Positions 24,592 through 33,505 of a stretch of DNA of 64,000 bases are shown here, one piece after another. The DNA lies in contig DJWJ01000016.1 in assembly GCA_002440965.1 (NCBI GenBank), positions 11,646 to 75,645 of the forward strand, given 5' to 3'. How positions within the stretch are numbered: position 1 is the first letter of the stretch; each line of letters begins with the position of its first letter. Source of the stretch: Candidatus Omnitrophica bacterium UBA6233. GTDB taxonomy: Bacteria; Omnitrophota; Gorgyraeia; Gygaellales; Profunditerraquicolaceae. A program made the translations under genes and the position numbers. The notes under the pieces are model-generated. The model saw nothing but the letters and a program-made list of their open reading frames with translations. It was not told where the DNA came from and ran no database searches.

Positions 24592-25960
24592 TCTTAGCGA
24601 TACAATCGCGGCTATTTCAACTCCTATAGGCGAAGGCGGGATAGGAATAGTGCGTTTAAGCGGGGAAAAAGCGTTAAACATCTGCGATAAGATATTTGTT
24701 TCCGCGGCAGGGAGAAAACCCTCGGATTTTAAAACCTACACTATGCATTACGGAACTATTGTTAAAGATGGTAAAGTTATTGATGAGGTTATTCTGACTG
24801 TTATGCGCGCTCCGAAATCTTACACCAGAGAGGATGTCGTTGAGATCAACTGTCATGGCGGGATCGTCGCTTTACGGGATACGCTTAATCTGGTTTTAGA
24901 TCAGGGCGCTCGCCCGGCTGAGCCGGGAGAATTTACCAAACGCGCCTTTTTAAACGGCAGGATTGATTTGACCCAGGCTGAAGCAGTTTTGGATATAATT
25001 CGCGCCAAAACAGATTCAGCTCTAAAAATGGGGATCGAACAGTTAAAAGGCGGATTATCCAGTCAAATAAATAAACACCGGCAGTCTTTGCTGAGTGTTC
25101 TTGCGGAACTGGAAGCTAGTATCGATTTTCCGGAAGAAGAAATTTCTATTTCTGGCCTAAAATCGATTTCTAAGAAGATAGAAGAAATAGACAAAGGCTT
25201 GGCTAAGTTGATCGAAGGTTCAAAATTAGCCAGGATATTGCGTGAAGGAATTCATGTAGTGATTTGTGGTAAACCTAATGTTGGCAAATCATCGCTTTTA
25301 AACGCTTTGCTCCAGGAAGAGCGTTCCATCGTAACTCCTATTGCCGGAACCACCCGTGATGCGATAGAAGAGATAATTGATATTAAGGGTATTCCCGTCA
25401 GGATCGTCGATACAGCCGGCATTTTGGAACCGCGGGATTTGGTGGAGAAGGAAGCGGTAAAACGTTCTCAGGAACATATTGCTGCGGCGGATTTAGTTTT
25501 GATCATATTTGACGGGAACAAGCGGTTAGCCAAGGAAGATTTGTTTTTAATCTCCAAGTTGAAGAAAAAGAAGGCGATTGTTTTGGTCAACAAAATCGAT
25601 CTTAAACAAAAAATCGAGCGGGATAAATTGGCGAAGCTTTTCAAAAATATAATCGGCATATCGGCGAAAAAAATAAAGAATATAGACCTATTGGAGAATG
25701 TAATCGCAGATTTGATATACGGTGGCAATATCGCTACTCCAGAATCGTTGCTGGTGGCAAATTTAAGATATATCCGGGAGCTGCAAAAAGCAAAGATTGC
25801 TATTGCACAGGCGCAAAGTTCGTTAGATAATAACTTATCTGCCGAATTCATCGCTCAGGGGCTTAAGGAAGGGGTAGAGGTTTTAGATGAAATATTGGGC
25901 AAGAGATTTTCTGAAGATCTGTTGGATAAAATATTTTCAGAGTTTTGCATAGGCAAATAA
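24578..25960 (+). CDS. mnmE: tRNA modification GTPase MnmE
   Basis: A 460-aa MnmE (TrmE), which with MnmG makes the 5-carboxymethylaminomethyl group at U34 of tRNAs using 5-formyl- or methylene-THF. The N-terminal folate domain starts DTIAAISTPIGEGGIGIVRLSG. The G domain has GKPNVGKSSLLNALL, DTAGI and NKID. The C-terminal invariant CIGK motif is present. Length is typical. The 5' end overlaps folC and folE follows 8 nt after, tying tRNA modification to the folate genes. Confidence 0.95.
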   Translation: MINHNLSDTIAAISTPIGEGGIGIVRLSGEKALNICDKIFVSAAGRKPSDFKTYTMHYGTIVKDGKVIDEVILTVMRAPKSYTREDVVEINCHGGIVALRDTLNLVLDQGARPAEPGEFTKRAFLNGRIDLTQAEAVLDIIRAKTDSALKMGIEQLKGGLSSQINKHRQSLLSVLAELEASIDFPEEEISISGLKSISKKIEEIDKGLAKLIEGSKLARILREGIHVVICGKPNVGKSSLLNALLQEERSIVTPIAGTTRDAIEEIIDIKGIPVRIVDTAGILEPRDLVEKEAVKRSQEHIAAADLVLIIFDGNKRLAKEDLFLISKLKKKKAIVLVNKIDLKQKIERDKLAKLFKNIIGISAKKIKNIDLLENVIADLIYGGNIATPESLLVANLRYIRELQKAKIAIAQAQSSLDNNLSAEFIAQGLKEGVEVLDEILGKRFSEDLLDKIFSEFCIGK

Positions 25961-25968
25961 GGAGAACT

Positions 25969-26526
25969 ATGGATAAGAAAAAGATTGAAAAGGCAATACG
26001 CGACATATTGGAAGCAATTGGGGAAGACCCGAAGAAGAAGGATCTTTTAGAAACTCCTAAACGTGTGGCCGAGATGTATGAAGAAATCTTTGCCGGAATC
26101 AAGCTTGATCCCGAAGAAGAACTGGAAGTTATTCTCGATCAGAAACATCATGAAATTATTTTGCTCAAGGGGATTCCCTTGTATTCGGTATGCGAACACC
26201 ATCTTTTGCCTTTTATCGGCAAGGCCAGTATAGCATATATACCCAGAAACGGAAGAGTTACGGGATTAAGCAAGCTCGCCCGGGTGGTTGATATCTTAGC
26301 GCGTCGGCCGCAGGTGCAGGAACGCTTGACTACGCAGATTGCCGATATTATCATGTCTAAATTGAAACCTTTGGGGGTAATGGTGGTTCTTGAAGCAGAG
26401 CATCTTTGTATGTCCATGCGGGGGGTGAAAAAACCCGGGACATTAACAGTCACTTCGGCCGTGCGCGGGATATTCAAAGAAAGCGAGAAAACCCGCTCAG
26501 AAGCGTTGGCGTTGATTAAATCTTAA
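25969..26526 (+). CDS. folE: GTP cyclohydrolase I
   Basis: A 185-aa GTP cyclohydrolase I, making 7,8-dihydroneopterin triphosphate from GTP, the first step of folate (and possibly queuosine) synthesis. Seen are the zinc site YSVCEHHLLPF, VTGLSKLARVVD, QERLTTQIAD and EAEHLCMSMRGVKKPGTLTVTSA with the second zinc Cys. The ATG at 25969 with AAGGAG 4 nt before is chosen over an upstream in-frame start at 25945 in mnmE. The enzyme is complete. Confidence 0.95.
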   Translation: MDKKKIEKAIRDILEAIGEDPKKKDLLETPKRVAEMYEEIFAGIKLDPEEELEVILDQKHHEIILLKGIPLYSVCEHHLLPFIGKASIAYIPRNGRVTGLSKLARVVDILARRPQVQERLTTQIADIIMSKLKPLGVMVVLEAEHLCMSMRGVKKPGTLTVTSAVRGIFKESEKTRSEALALIKS

Positions 26527-26543
26527 TAAGTAAGGGAGGGGGT

Positions 26544-26882
26544 ATGAGACATATAAGCCAGGGAAAATCCAGCCTCGGGATGGAAGCGAACATAGCCGCT
26601 GTCTTAAGCTACCTTTTCGGTTTTATTACCGGCCTTATTTTCTATGCTTTGGAAAAAGAAAATAAATTCGTGCGGTTTCATGCCGCGCAGTCGACCATAG
26701 CCTTCGGGTTTTTGTTTATGGTAGGCGTTGTGGCAAGATTCCTGCCGTTAGTAGGATTTATAATCATGACATTGGTGGGTATAATAGAAATAGTTCTTTG
26801 GATTATCCTCATGATTAAAGCCTATCGAGGGGAATATTTTGAACTGCCGATAATCGGCGAATTTGCCCGAAGAAAATCCTGA
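26544..26882 (+). CDS. DUF4870 (Tic20-like) membrane protein
   Basis: A 112-aa membrane protein with three or so hydrophobic helices. It has the DUF4870 pattern: 'EANIAAVLSYLFGFITGLIFYALEKENKFVRFHAAQSTIAFG' and a C-terminal 'IILMIKAYRGEYFELPIIGEFA'. The role is unknown. It follows folE by 17 nt but is unlikely to share function. RBS AGGGAGG is present. Confidence 0.85.
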   Translation: MRHISQGKSSLGMEANIAAVLSYLFGFITGLIFYALEKENKFVRFHAAQSTIAFGFLFMVGVVARFLPLVGFIIMTLVGIIEIVLWIILMIKAYRGEYFELPIIGEFARRKS

Positions 26883-26914
26883 AGAAAGCGCTTTCTAAAA
26901 AATCAAATATAGTC

Positions 26915-26943
26915 TTGAAACCGGTTCTAAACCTAGGCATACT
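26915..26943 (+). promoter_or_regulatory. Probable promoter of the small PilZ gene
   Basis: TTGAAA (26915-26920) and CATACT (26938-26943) with a 17-nt spacer, 60 nt upstream of the PilZ gene. A perfect 14-nt palindrome AGAAAGCGCTTTCT (26883-26896) lies just upstream. Confidence 0.55.
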
Positions 26944-27003
26944 AGTTATGCGTATTAGAAAGATGATTATGTTTGGGGTGGCTGGGGAGGAGGGGGCGAT
27001 TCG

Positions 27004-27345
27004 ATGTCGGAAAACTATCTTCAAGACAAACGAAAGTCAGTCCGTTTTCTTATTACCATCCCAATAAAATATACCAAATTAGACGTAGAATGTTTTGACT
27101 CAAAGTATACCCACGATATAAGTTCTCAGGGGCTTGGTGTAATCAGCTCCGAGAAATTACCTTTGAATACGCCTATAATTCTATGCCTCAAGATTCCCGA
27201 TAATGGCGAAGAAATAGTGCTTGAAGCCGAGGCCCTCTGGTCAAGACAAATGGCTGATTTGACCTATAGGTCGGGCCTGAGAATTAAGAATCCTCCAATT
27301 AAACCAATACCTTTGGTGCTGAGGACGATTTATTCCCGATTATAA
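27004..27345 (+). CDS. PilZ-domain protein
   Basis: A 113-aa single PilZ domain, a likely c-di-GMP receiver. 'DKRKSVRF' gives the RxxxR-like N-terminal loop and 'THDISSQGLGVIS' the [D/N]xSxxG motif. The rest is the beta-barrel ('EIVLEAEALWSRQM', 'YRSGLRI'). The ATG has GGAGGAGGGGG upstream, at the limit of normal spacing. It is a small soluble adapter, unlike the fused PilZ at 8865. Confidence 0.8.
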   Translation: MSENYLQDKRKSVRFLITIPIKYTKLDVECFDSKYTHDISSQGLGVISSEKLPLNTPIILCLKIPDNGEEIVLEAEALWSRQMADLTYRSGLRIKNPPIKPIPLVLRTIYSRL

Positions 27346-27351
27346 TGTTAA

Positions 27352-27380
27352 TTGACATGCTTTCTCCAAAGTAGTATCAT
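27352..27380 (+). promoter_or_regulatory. Promoter of the PKD lipoprotein gene
   Basis: TTGACA (27352-27357), a 17-nt spacer and TATCAT (27375-27380). This is a near-consensus sigma70-type promoter about 130 nt before the gene. The leader carries an A-rich stretch and arms AGAAGTAG / CTACTTCC that could fold. Confidence 0.7.
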
Positions 27381-27512
27381 ATCTTAAATCAATTAAACAA
27401 ATAATGTAAAGCAAGAAAACAAAAGTAAAAAAAGCAAAAACACAAGTTAGAAGTAGAAAATTTGACTTTTAATTGTGATTTTAAGTTTTGCGCCCCCTAC
27501 TTCCTAATTAAA

Positions 27513-28526
27513 ATGAAGAAAACCTTATTTTTCATACCTTTAGCCATTCTATTTCTTTCCGGTTGTTCCACTTATAGCATAAAAAAAGGCGAAACACCCT
27601 ATAGCAATGGTTTTGTAGTTACCAGATATGACAGGGTAATTCCGGAGTATACCATTGGAAAGAATAATTCTGTGCCTGATGAGAAACTTGCCTGGGAGCG
27701 CTTTAAAAGACGGAGAGTGGAAGTCGAAAAATACTATAAGAAAATGGGCTATATCGAAAACCGGTTTAAACAAAATTTTGTTGATCCACCGGTTTTTATC
27801 GCTAGAGCTGTCCTCGGCATATTTTGGCTGCCTTCCATCGCGATAAATGACTATAAGTATAATCATGATCCGAAATACAAGGACTATGTAGATAAAAAAG
27901 AAGATGTTGAATATAAGATTGAAAAGGCACGCACAAAGGCTTTAAAAGAACAGTTAAGTGGTTATATCCAGGAAGATTTAGGAAAAGAACAGCCTGCTGT
28001 TTCAACAGGGCAGAAACTCGAGCCAGCCCCCGAAGTAAAGAAAAAAGTCGAGCCACCTCCTGAGGTTAAAGAACCGGTTAAGGAAGAGGTTTCGGTTGAG
28101 AAACCAAAACTGGAAAGTCAGGAAGTAGCAGATCCTGAAAAAGTTACCGCTGTTCCTGCGCCACAAGCGGTTCCTGAAGCCAGTGTGCAAAAGCCTATAG
28201 AGAGAATATCCAAACCGGAACAGGCAATTGAAAAAGAGAGGCCGTCTAAGTCTCCCGTAGCGGTAATTATTGCCAAGCCGTCTAAGGGGTATTCTCCTTT
28301 ATTTGTTCAATTCAATGGTTCAAAATCCCATTCTCCCAACGGCAGGATAGTTTCTTATATTTGGGATTTTGGCGACGGAGATACCTCTACTAAGAAGACT
28401 CCCGCCAATAGCTATTGGAGCACGACTTACGGAAAGCCCCGCCAATATACCGCAAAACTTACGGTAAAAGATGAAAAAGGCCTAACCGGCGAAAGCAGTG
28501 TTATCATTGAAGTTCTTACTCCATAG
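27513..28526 (+). CDS. PKD-domain lipoprotein with Pro/Glu/Lys/Val-rich linker
   Basis: 337 aa. A lipoprotein signal (lipobox FLSGC) is followed by about 120 residues containing a hydrophobic 'VFIARAVLGIFWLPSIAIN' segment, a low-complexity linker of P, E, K and V, and a C-terminal PKD fold (VIIAKPSKGYSPLFVQFNGSKSHS, YIWDFGDGDTS, YTAKLTVKDEKG). The PKD domain usually mediates protein or carbohydrate contacts. The linker may span the periplasm or peptidoglycan. The start codon is the ATG at 27513, without a clear SD. Function is unknown. Confidence 0.75.
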   Translation: MKKTLFFIPLAILFLSGCSTYSIKKGETPYSNGFVVTRYDRVIPEYTIGKNNSVPDEKLAWERFKRRRVEVEKYYKKMGYIENRFKQNFVDPPVFIARAVLGIFWLPSIAINDYKYNHDPKYKDYVDKKEDVEYKIEKARTKALKEQLSGYIQEDLGKEQPAVSTGQKLEPAPEVKKKVEPPPEVKEPVKEEVSVEKPKLESQEVADPEKVTAVPAPQAVPEASVQKPIERISKPEQAIEKERPSKSPVAVIIAKPSKGYSPLFVQFNGSKSHSPNGRIVSYIWDFGDGDTSTKKTPANSYWSTTYGKPRQYTAKLTVKDEKGLTGESSVIIEVLTP

Positions 28527-28541
28527 GATTATTCCATAAGG

Positions 28542-29378
28542 ATGGCTATATCGGGAGAACCCCAGACAGAAAATCAGAGAAAGCCCGTTACTTTTATAAA
28601 CAGCATTTTTCCACTTGTTATTTTCATTTTTGGTTTTTTCCCTGTCATCTCCCAGGCTGACATAACAAAGTCTTCCTGGCAGACCAATAAATCCCAACAT
28701 TTCATTATTTATCATCAGGGCGTTCAGCCGGCGCTAGTCGATGACTTGATTAGCAAGGCCGAATTTTATTATAACAGTATAGTTGATGATCTTGGTTACC
28801 GCAGATTTGATTTCTGGAGTTGGGATAATCGCGCCAAGATTTATCTTTACAGGGATGCTGGTGAGTTCCAGAGAGAGACCCAGAATTCTTCTTGGGCAGG
28901 AGCGGTGGTTTCCGTAAACAGCCGGGTAATTAAAACATATGTGGGGCAAAGCGGATTTTTTGATTCCATACTTCCTCATGAAATGACGCACATAATCTTT
29001 CGTGAATTCATAGGTAAGAATATTCAACTCCCTCTTTGGATCGATGAAGGGGTCGCCAGCTCTCAGGAACAAAGCAATCTTAATTTACGTTTACAAAAAG
29101 CCAAGGAGCTAATCAAACAAAACAAATATGTTGAGCTTAATGCGCTCTCCGGAGTTGTTAAACCGGATGACAACATGGAGCCCGGAGTTTTTTATTCAGA
29201 AGCCGCGTCGGTGATTGTTTTTCTTCTTCGCGAGAAAGGAAAGGAAGATTTTCTTCGTTTTAGCCGGATGCTTCGCGATGGAACAGATTGGAAAAAAGCC
29301 CTGTTAAAGTCATTCAATTTTATTAACTTCCAGGATTTTGAAGCCGAATGGAAGAATTTTGTCCTGCAGCAGTATTAA
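28542..29378 (+). CDS. Peptidase-MA-like zinc metallopeptidase
   Basis: 278 aa. An N-terminal hydrophobic segment (residues about 20-40) is followed by a secreted domain with the gluzincin signature HEMTH (LPHEMTHIIF) and a third-ligand Glu in WIDEGVAS, 20-odd residues later. The flanking sequence and 'EQSNLNLRLQKA' fit the peptidase MA superfamily. It is predicted to be periplasmic or lipid-anchored. A cleavage substrate is not known. The only ATG near 28542 has its AAGG too close, so initiation is uncertain. Confidence 0.75.
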   Translation: MAISGEPQTENQRKPVTFINSIFPLVIFIFGFFPVISQADITKSSWQTNKSQHFIIYHQGVQPALVDDLISKAEFYYNSIVDDLGYRRFDFWSWDNRAKIYLYRDAGEFQRETQNSSWAGAVVSVNSRVIKTYVGQSGFFDSILPHEMTHIIFREFIGKNIQLPLWIDEGVASSQEQSNLNLRLQKAKELIKQNKYVELNALSGVVKPDDNMEPGVFYSEAASVIVFLLREKGKEDFLRFSRMLRDGTDWKKALLKSFNFINFQDFEAEWKNFVLQQY

Positions 29379-29557
29379 AAGTAAGTTATTTTCATCGTCC
29401 GCAAGCAGTTCATTTGCTTACGACCCCCAGCAAAATCTCCTTAGTTAGTTTATAAGTTTTTAAACGCCTAGAATTTCTCTTGAGTGATAATCGCGAGGTT
29501 CGGGCAATAGTTATAATGAGCAAAGTCTATGCTTGGAACTATCTGAAAATAAGATAG

Positions 29558-29585
29558 TTGTAACTATTCTCTTGTGTTATATTAT
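29558..29585 (+). promoter_or_regulatory. Probable promoter and adjacent hairpin
   Basis: TTGTAA (29558-29563) with TATTAT (29580-29585), 16-nt spacer, upstream of the oligosaccharyltransferase gene. Just before it AACTATCT and AGATAGTT (29537-29559) form a perfect 8-bp stem that overlaps the -35, an operator candidate. Confidence 0.5.
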
Positions 29586-29635
29586 ATATGCATAAAGTGA
29601 TAAAGCAGATTGAAATGTATTCTAAGGGAATATAA

Positions 29636-31297
29636 ATGCGGAAAATCTTGATTATTAGTAAAAGCGCTTTGCTGTTTAGTTTTATTTTATCAGCATCTTT
29701 TTTGTTAAGGATGACACCTTCTAAAGGGTGCGTTCTTGAGTTTGTTTCTGACAGCGCCTTCAATTATCGCATGACCGCATCGGTTATTCAAAAGGGGTCC
29801 GTACCTATAATTGATCGCTTGAGTATTTATCCTGAAGGCAAAAACATAAGAAATTTTCTTCCCATCGGGCTTTACCATGCAGGAGCAGTTTTTCACAGGT
29901 TTTTAAATATCTTTAGGCAAATCCCGCTTAATGAATCTTTGCTGATTTTTGCCGCTTTTTTTAGTTCCTTGATTTGCGTCCCTGTTTATTTCTTATCGTT
30001 AGAGATCTATAGAAATGAAAAAATAATAGCCTTCCTTTGTGCGTTTTTATCCGCGATTATCCCCGCTTATCTGCATAGGACGTTCTGTTATATGTATAGA
30101 TATGAAGTGCTGGCTGCGCCGTTACTTTTTATGAGTTTGCTATTTTTTATCATGGCCTTTAGAGAGAATAACGGTAAGCTGCGGTTTACTTGTTATTTTG
30201 GGACGTCCCTTTTTTGGCTGATGTTAGCTTCTTGGGTTTGGAGGCTGTATGTTTTATTCTTAATTGCCTATCTTATCAGTATCGCTTATCTTTGTCTGAA
30301 ACGCCGAAATTTGCTCGGAAATGAATGGATAAAAATTATTATTTCCGGGGTATGCGTTCTGCTGTTATTTTTCGCATTGGGCTTGGCTCAAATCCCGAGA
30401 TATTCCGGATTGCCGTATCTCCGGACTTTTTTTGAGGTTTTCATACAACGCCTGTATCCTCCGTATAATTTTAGTCAATTCTCCAAAGTTATTTATTACG
30501 TAAACGAATTGTCAGGAGTTAGTATCTTAGGACTATTGGGGACTAAGTTTCTGTCTTTTTCAGGAGTATTCGCTATTTTTTACTTATACGCCTGCTTTAG
30601 AAAACAGAAGTTTAATCCGCAAAAATTTATTTTGCAGTTTTTCATAATCCTTTTCCTCGTGCTCACCCTGCTTTTTTCGAGATTCAAGATAATCTTGGGG
30701 CCCTTGATCGCTTTGTCTTTGGGAGAAAGTCTGTTTTTTGTTTTTCATAATTACAGGGGAATAATGAAGAAGATTTTATTGGGTCTTTTGGTCATAATTT
30801 TTGTTAAAACAGGGTGTGATGCCTGGAGATTGGCCAGTACGAGATTTAAATATGCCGGTATGGATGCCGAATTAAAGCAAGTTATCTCGGCGGTGAATAG
30901 GTTGACCTCGAAAAACGCCGTGATACTTTGCGATTGGGGGCAGGGTTATTCCATTCAGACGTATTGTAATCGTCCGACAATAACCGACGGCCTCTTGGAG
31001 AGCCCGGAGATAATCAAAAGAATTATAAGGGTGGCCAAGGTTTTCAACTCTTATGATGAACAGGCGCTACGGTTGTTTTGTAAGGAGTATGGTGTAACTC
31101 ATATCTTGGTTGCCAAAAGGTTGGATTACGCATTTGCATATTCACAATATTCAGGCCGCGGTTTTACCATGGGCAAGGGCGCTAACGATAAGGACGTGCC
31201 CTTAATATATAAATTATTTTATCGTTCGCCCGATTTAAAAAGAATCGATTTCTTGTATGAAAATAAAGGATTTATTTTATTCGCGCTGAAAGATTGA
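29636..31297 (+). CDS. STT3/PglB-like oligosaccharyltransferase
   Basis: A 553-aa protein with about 12 membrane helices. It shows the family marks of STT3: an acidic EL1 motif with 'EFVSDSAFNYRM', 'IYPEGKNIRNFLPIGLYHAG', and a C-terminal periplasmic part beginning 'VILCDWGQGYSIQTYCNRPTITDG', the counterpart of the WWDYG box. Related enzymes transfer lipid-linked glycans to Asn or Ser/Thr of exported proteins. It lacks the large C-terminal beta domain of PglB. It could instead be a GT-C glycosyltransferase of polysaccharide synthesis, but the WGQG/NRPT block favours STT3. Confidence 0.7.
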   Translation: MRKILIISKSALLFSFILSASFLLRMTPSKGCVLEFVSDSAFNYRMTASVIQKGSVPIIDRLSIYPEGKNIRNFLPIGLYHAGAVFHRFLNIFRQIPLNESLLIFAAFFSSLICVPVYFLSLEIYRNEKIIAFLCAFLSAIIPAYLHRTFCYMYRYEVLAAPLLFMSLLFFIMAFRENNGKLRFTCYFGTSLFWLMLASWVWRLYVLFLIAYLISIAYLCLKRRNLLGNEWIKIIISGVCVLLLFFALGLAQIPRYSGLPYLRTFFEVFIQRLYPPYNFSQFSKVIYYVNELSGVSILGLLGTKFLSFSGVFAIFYLYACFRKQKFNPQKFILQFFIILFLVLTLLFSRFKIILGPLIALSLGESLFFVFHNYRGIMKKILLGLLVIIFVKTGCDAWRLASTRFKYAGMDAELKQVISAVNRLTSKNAVILCDWGQGYSIQTYCNRPTITDGLLESPEIIKRIIRVAKVFNSYDEQALRLFCKEYGVTHILVAKRLDYAFAYSQYSGRGFTMGKGANDKDVPLIYKLFYRSPDLKRIDFLYENKGFILFALKD

Positions 31298-31737
31298 TTT
31301 TGTTGGGTCAGTTTGTGATATAACTTTTCCTGCCGCCAAAATACTTGATTTTCCCGCGGATTTGGTGTATAAACACAAGCGTATTGTTTGAATAAGCGCA
31401 TATTTGAAAAATACAGAGTTTAATAAAGATTAATTCTGGCATATCCACTAAAAAATATTTATATGCGCTTTTGAAGTTTTGTATTAAAGGAATAGAGATT
31501 ATGCCGATAGCGATACCTGAGCCTAAAATATCCGGAACCTCTCTGTATAACTGTAATTTCAATTTTCTTATCAGCCGAGAATTTTTTACCATCCTTCCAT
31601 TGCAACTAAAAGTTCCTTCAAAGTTTTGCCTGGCCCTCGTGGATTTAAACTTTGGTTTCGTCGTCTAGTTTTCGCCGAATATGAGGTAGGCATATATTAG
31701 TGAAACAGCCGCCTCGGGATTTTCCAAGAGATAAAAA
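31298..31737. other. 440-bp gap without a convincing gene
   Basis: The gap lies between the oligosaccharyltransferase and the histidine kinase. No tRNA, strong promoter or terminator stands out. On the minus strand a 35-aa ORF (31586-31693, MPTSYSAKT...AMEGW) abuts by overlap a 94-aa ORF (31308-31592, MVKNSRLIRK...). Neither has a clear SD or a family I know. The segment may hold a degraded gene. Confidence 0.4.
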
Positions 31738-33411
31738 ATGGCAGAAAAAGCTAAAATACTCATAATTGGGGCGGGAAAATGCGGAAGAGCGCTTGTAGAG
31801 TTATTTTCCAAAATCGAAAAAATAACTATTATAGGCGTGGTTGATTTCAATCAAGATGCCCCCGGAATTAAACTAGCCAAAGCCTTAAATATCCCGACAG
31901 CGGTTGATTATAGGGAGTTTATGAATAGGGCGGGGCTTAGTTGTATATTCAATTCTACGGGAAAAGCTCAGATTGAGGAAGAGCTTATGCTGAGCAAGCC
32001 CGCGGGTGTTGAGGTGTTAGGCGGCTGTAGCGTAAATCTAATACAGGAACTTATCGAAGAGCGCGAAAAAGTAGAGCAACAATTAAAGGGATTAGCCGAA
32101 AGGCGCGATAATGTTGTAGATAATATTGGTGTTGGCGCAATTCCTATAAACCCGAAGATGGAAACCCCGGATTTTAACAAACAAATTAAGAAAGATGAAG
32201 ATTTAGGGAAAAAGGATAAGATTATAGAGTCTATAATTCAGAATTCCGCGGTTGCCACCTTTGTCATTAATTCTCAACACAAAGTTCTTTATTGGAATGT
32301 GGCCTGTGAAGAGCTTACCGGCACGAAAGCGAAAGATTTGCTGGGCACCAGCGATCACTGGAAAGCTTTTTATAGCTACCAGCGTCCTTGCGTTGCCGAT
32401 ATAGTTATTGATAATAGCTTTGTTGATTTGGATAAGTTTTATAAAGTCTATCAGGGTTCTACGCTTATACCCAACGGTTTGCACGCAGAAGACTGGTATC
32501 CTAAATTAGGTGGTAGAGACAGGTATATAGTATTTGATGCTGCACCTATATATGACACCGAAGGAAAGTTAATAGCTGCTATCGAGACATTACAAGATAT
32601 TACCGAGCGCAAAAAGGCGGAAGATGAGCTTAAAAAGGCGTATACCAGGTTAAAAGAGATGCAGAATCAGGTCATCCAAGCGGAAAAATTGAATACAATA
32701 GGCCAACTGGCTAGCGGGGTAGCGCATGAAGTAAGAAACCCTCTGGGAATAATATTGCAAGGAGTTAACTACCTGGAAAACAAAATACCGGTTAAAGAAG
32801 GAGATATTTCTGAAACCTTAACCATGCTTAAAGACAGTGTAAAAAGGGCAGATAAGATTATAAATACCCTTTTAGATTTCTCCAGATTTACGAATCTGGA
32901 TCTGAGGCCGGAAGATATAAATTCTATTCTAGAAAGTTCTTTAAGTTTGGTAAAAATCAAGTTTGAATCAAAGAATATTGATATCATACCGGAAATCAAA
33001 AAAGACGTGCCCAAGGTGCTGGCCGATAGAAACAAATTAGAACAAGTGTTCGTTAATATATTTTTGAATGCGATTCAAGCCATGCCTGAAGGCGGCAATA
33101 TTACGATCCGTAGTTATGGTAAAAAGTTAGAGGGGATAGAAAACGGGACAAGCAGAAGAGAAGAAGGTTATTTTATGATTGGAGAGAAGGTTGTAGTAGT
33201 TGAAATCGAAGATACTGGCGTTGGCATTCCTGAAGAAAATCTGAAAAAAGTATTCGAACCATTTTTTACCACAAAAGGTTCAACCGGTGGCGTAGGTTTA
33301 GGACTGTCCGTAACCAAGAACATAATCCATATGCACAGAGGGATTATATATGCAGAAAGCAGATTCGGCCAGGGGGCTAAAGTGACAGTTATCTTAAAAA
33401 TAGCCGAGTGA
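31738..33411 (+). CDS. Histidine kinase with Rossmann-like sensor and PAS domain
   Basis: A 557-aa soluble sensor kinase. Residues 1-115 are a Rossmann-like nucleotide-binding domain (ILIIGAGKCGRALVELF). A coiled segment and a PAS domain (about 155-290; 'SAVATFVINSQHKVLYWNVACEELTGTKAKDLLG') follow. HisKA has the phosphoacceptor in ASGVAHEVRNPLG, and HATPase_c has NLLNAIQAMPEGG-type N box, DTGVGIPEE and GVGLGLSV. There is no membrane segment, so it senses an internal signal, plausibly a redox or nucleotide cofactor. The receiver gene follows about 95 nt later. Confidence 0.85.
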   Translation: MAEKAKILIIGAGKCGRALVELFSKIEKITIIGVVDFNQDAPGIKLAKALNIPTAVDYREFMNRAGLSCIFNSTGKAQIEEELMLSKPAGVEVLGGCSVNLIQELIEEREKVEQQLKGLAERRDNVVDNIGVGAIPINPKMETPDFNKQIKKDEDLGKKDKIIESIIQNSAVATFVINSQHKVLYWNVACEELTGTKAKDLLGTSDHWKAFYSYQRPCVADIVIDNSFVDLDKFYKVYQGSTLIPNGLHAEDWYPKLGGRDRYIVFDAAPIYDTEGKLIAAIETLQDITERKKAEDELKKAYTRLKEMQNQVIQAEKLNTIGQLASGVAHEVRNPLGIILQGVNYLENKIPVKEGDISETLTMLKDSVKRADKIINTLLDFSRFTNLDLRPEDINSILESSLSLVKIKFESKNIDIIPEIKKDVPKVLADRNKLEQVFVNIFLNAIQAMPEGGNITIRSYGKKLEGIENGTSRREEGYFMIGEKVVVVEIEDTGVGIPEENLKKVFEPFFTTKGSTGGVGLGLSVTKNIIHMHRGIIYAESRFGQGAKVTVILKIAE

Positions 33412-33505
33412 TGCAGCGGATAGGCAAGATTATCGCTAGCAAAAATGGTTCTTATAAAATATATTAATTTTTTCCTTAAGGATTATAGAAGGAGATAAAC
33501 CAAAA

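Noticed and set aside
26883..26896. AGAAAGCGCTTTCT palindrome as a terminator
   Set aside because: A perfect palindrome, but no loop and no T run on the coding side. Kept only as context of the PilZ promoter.
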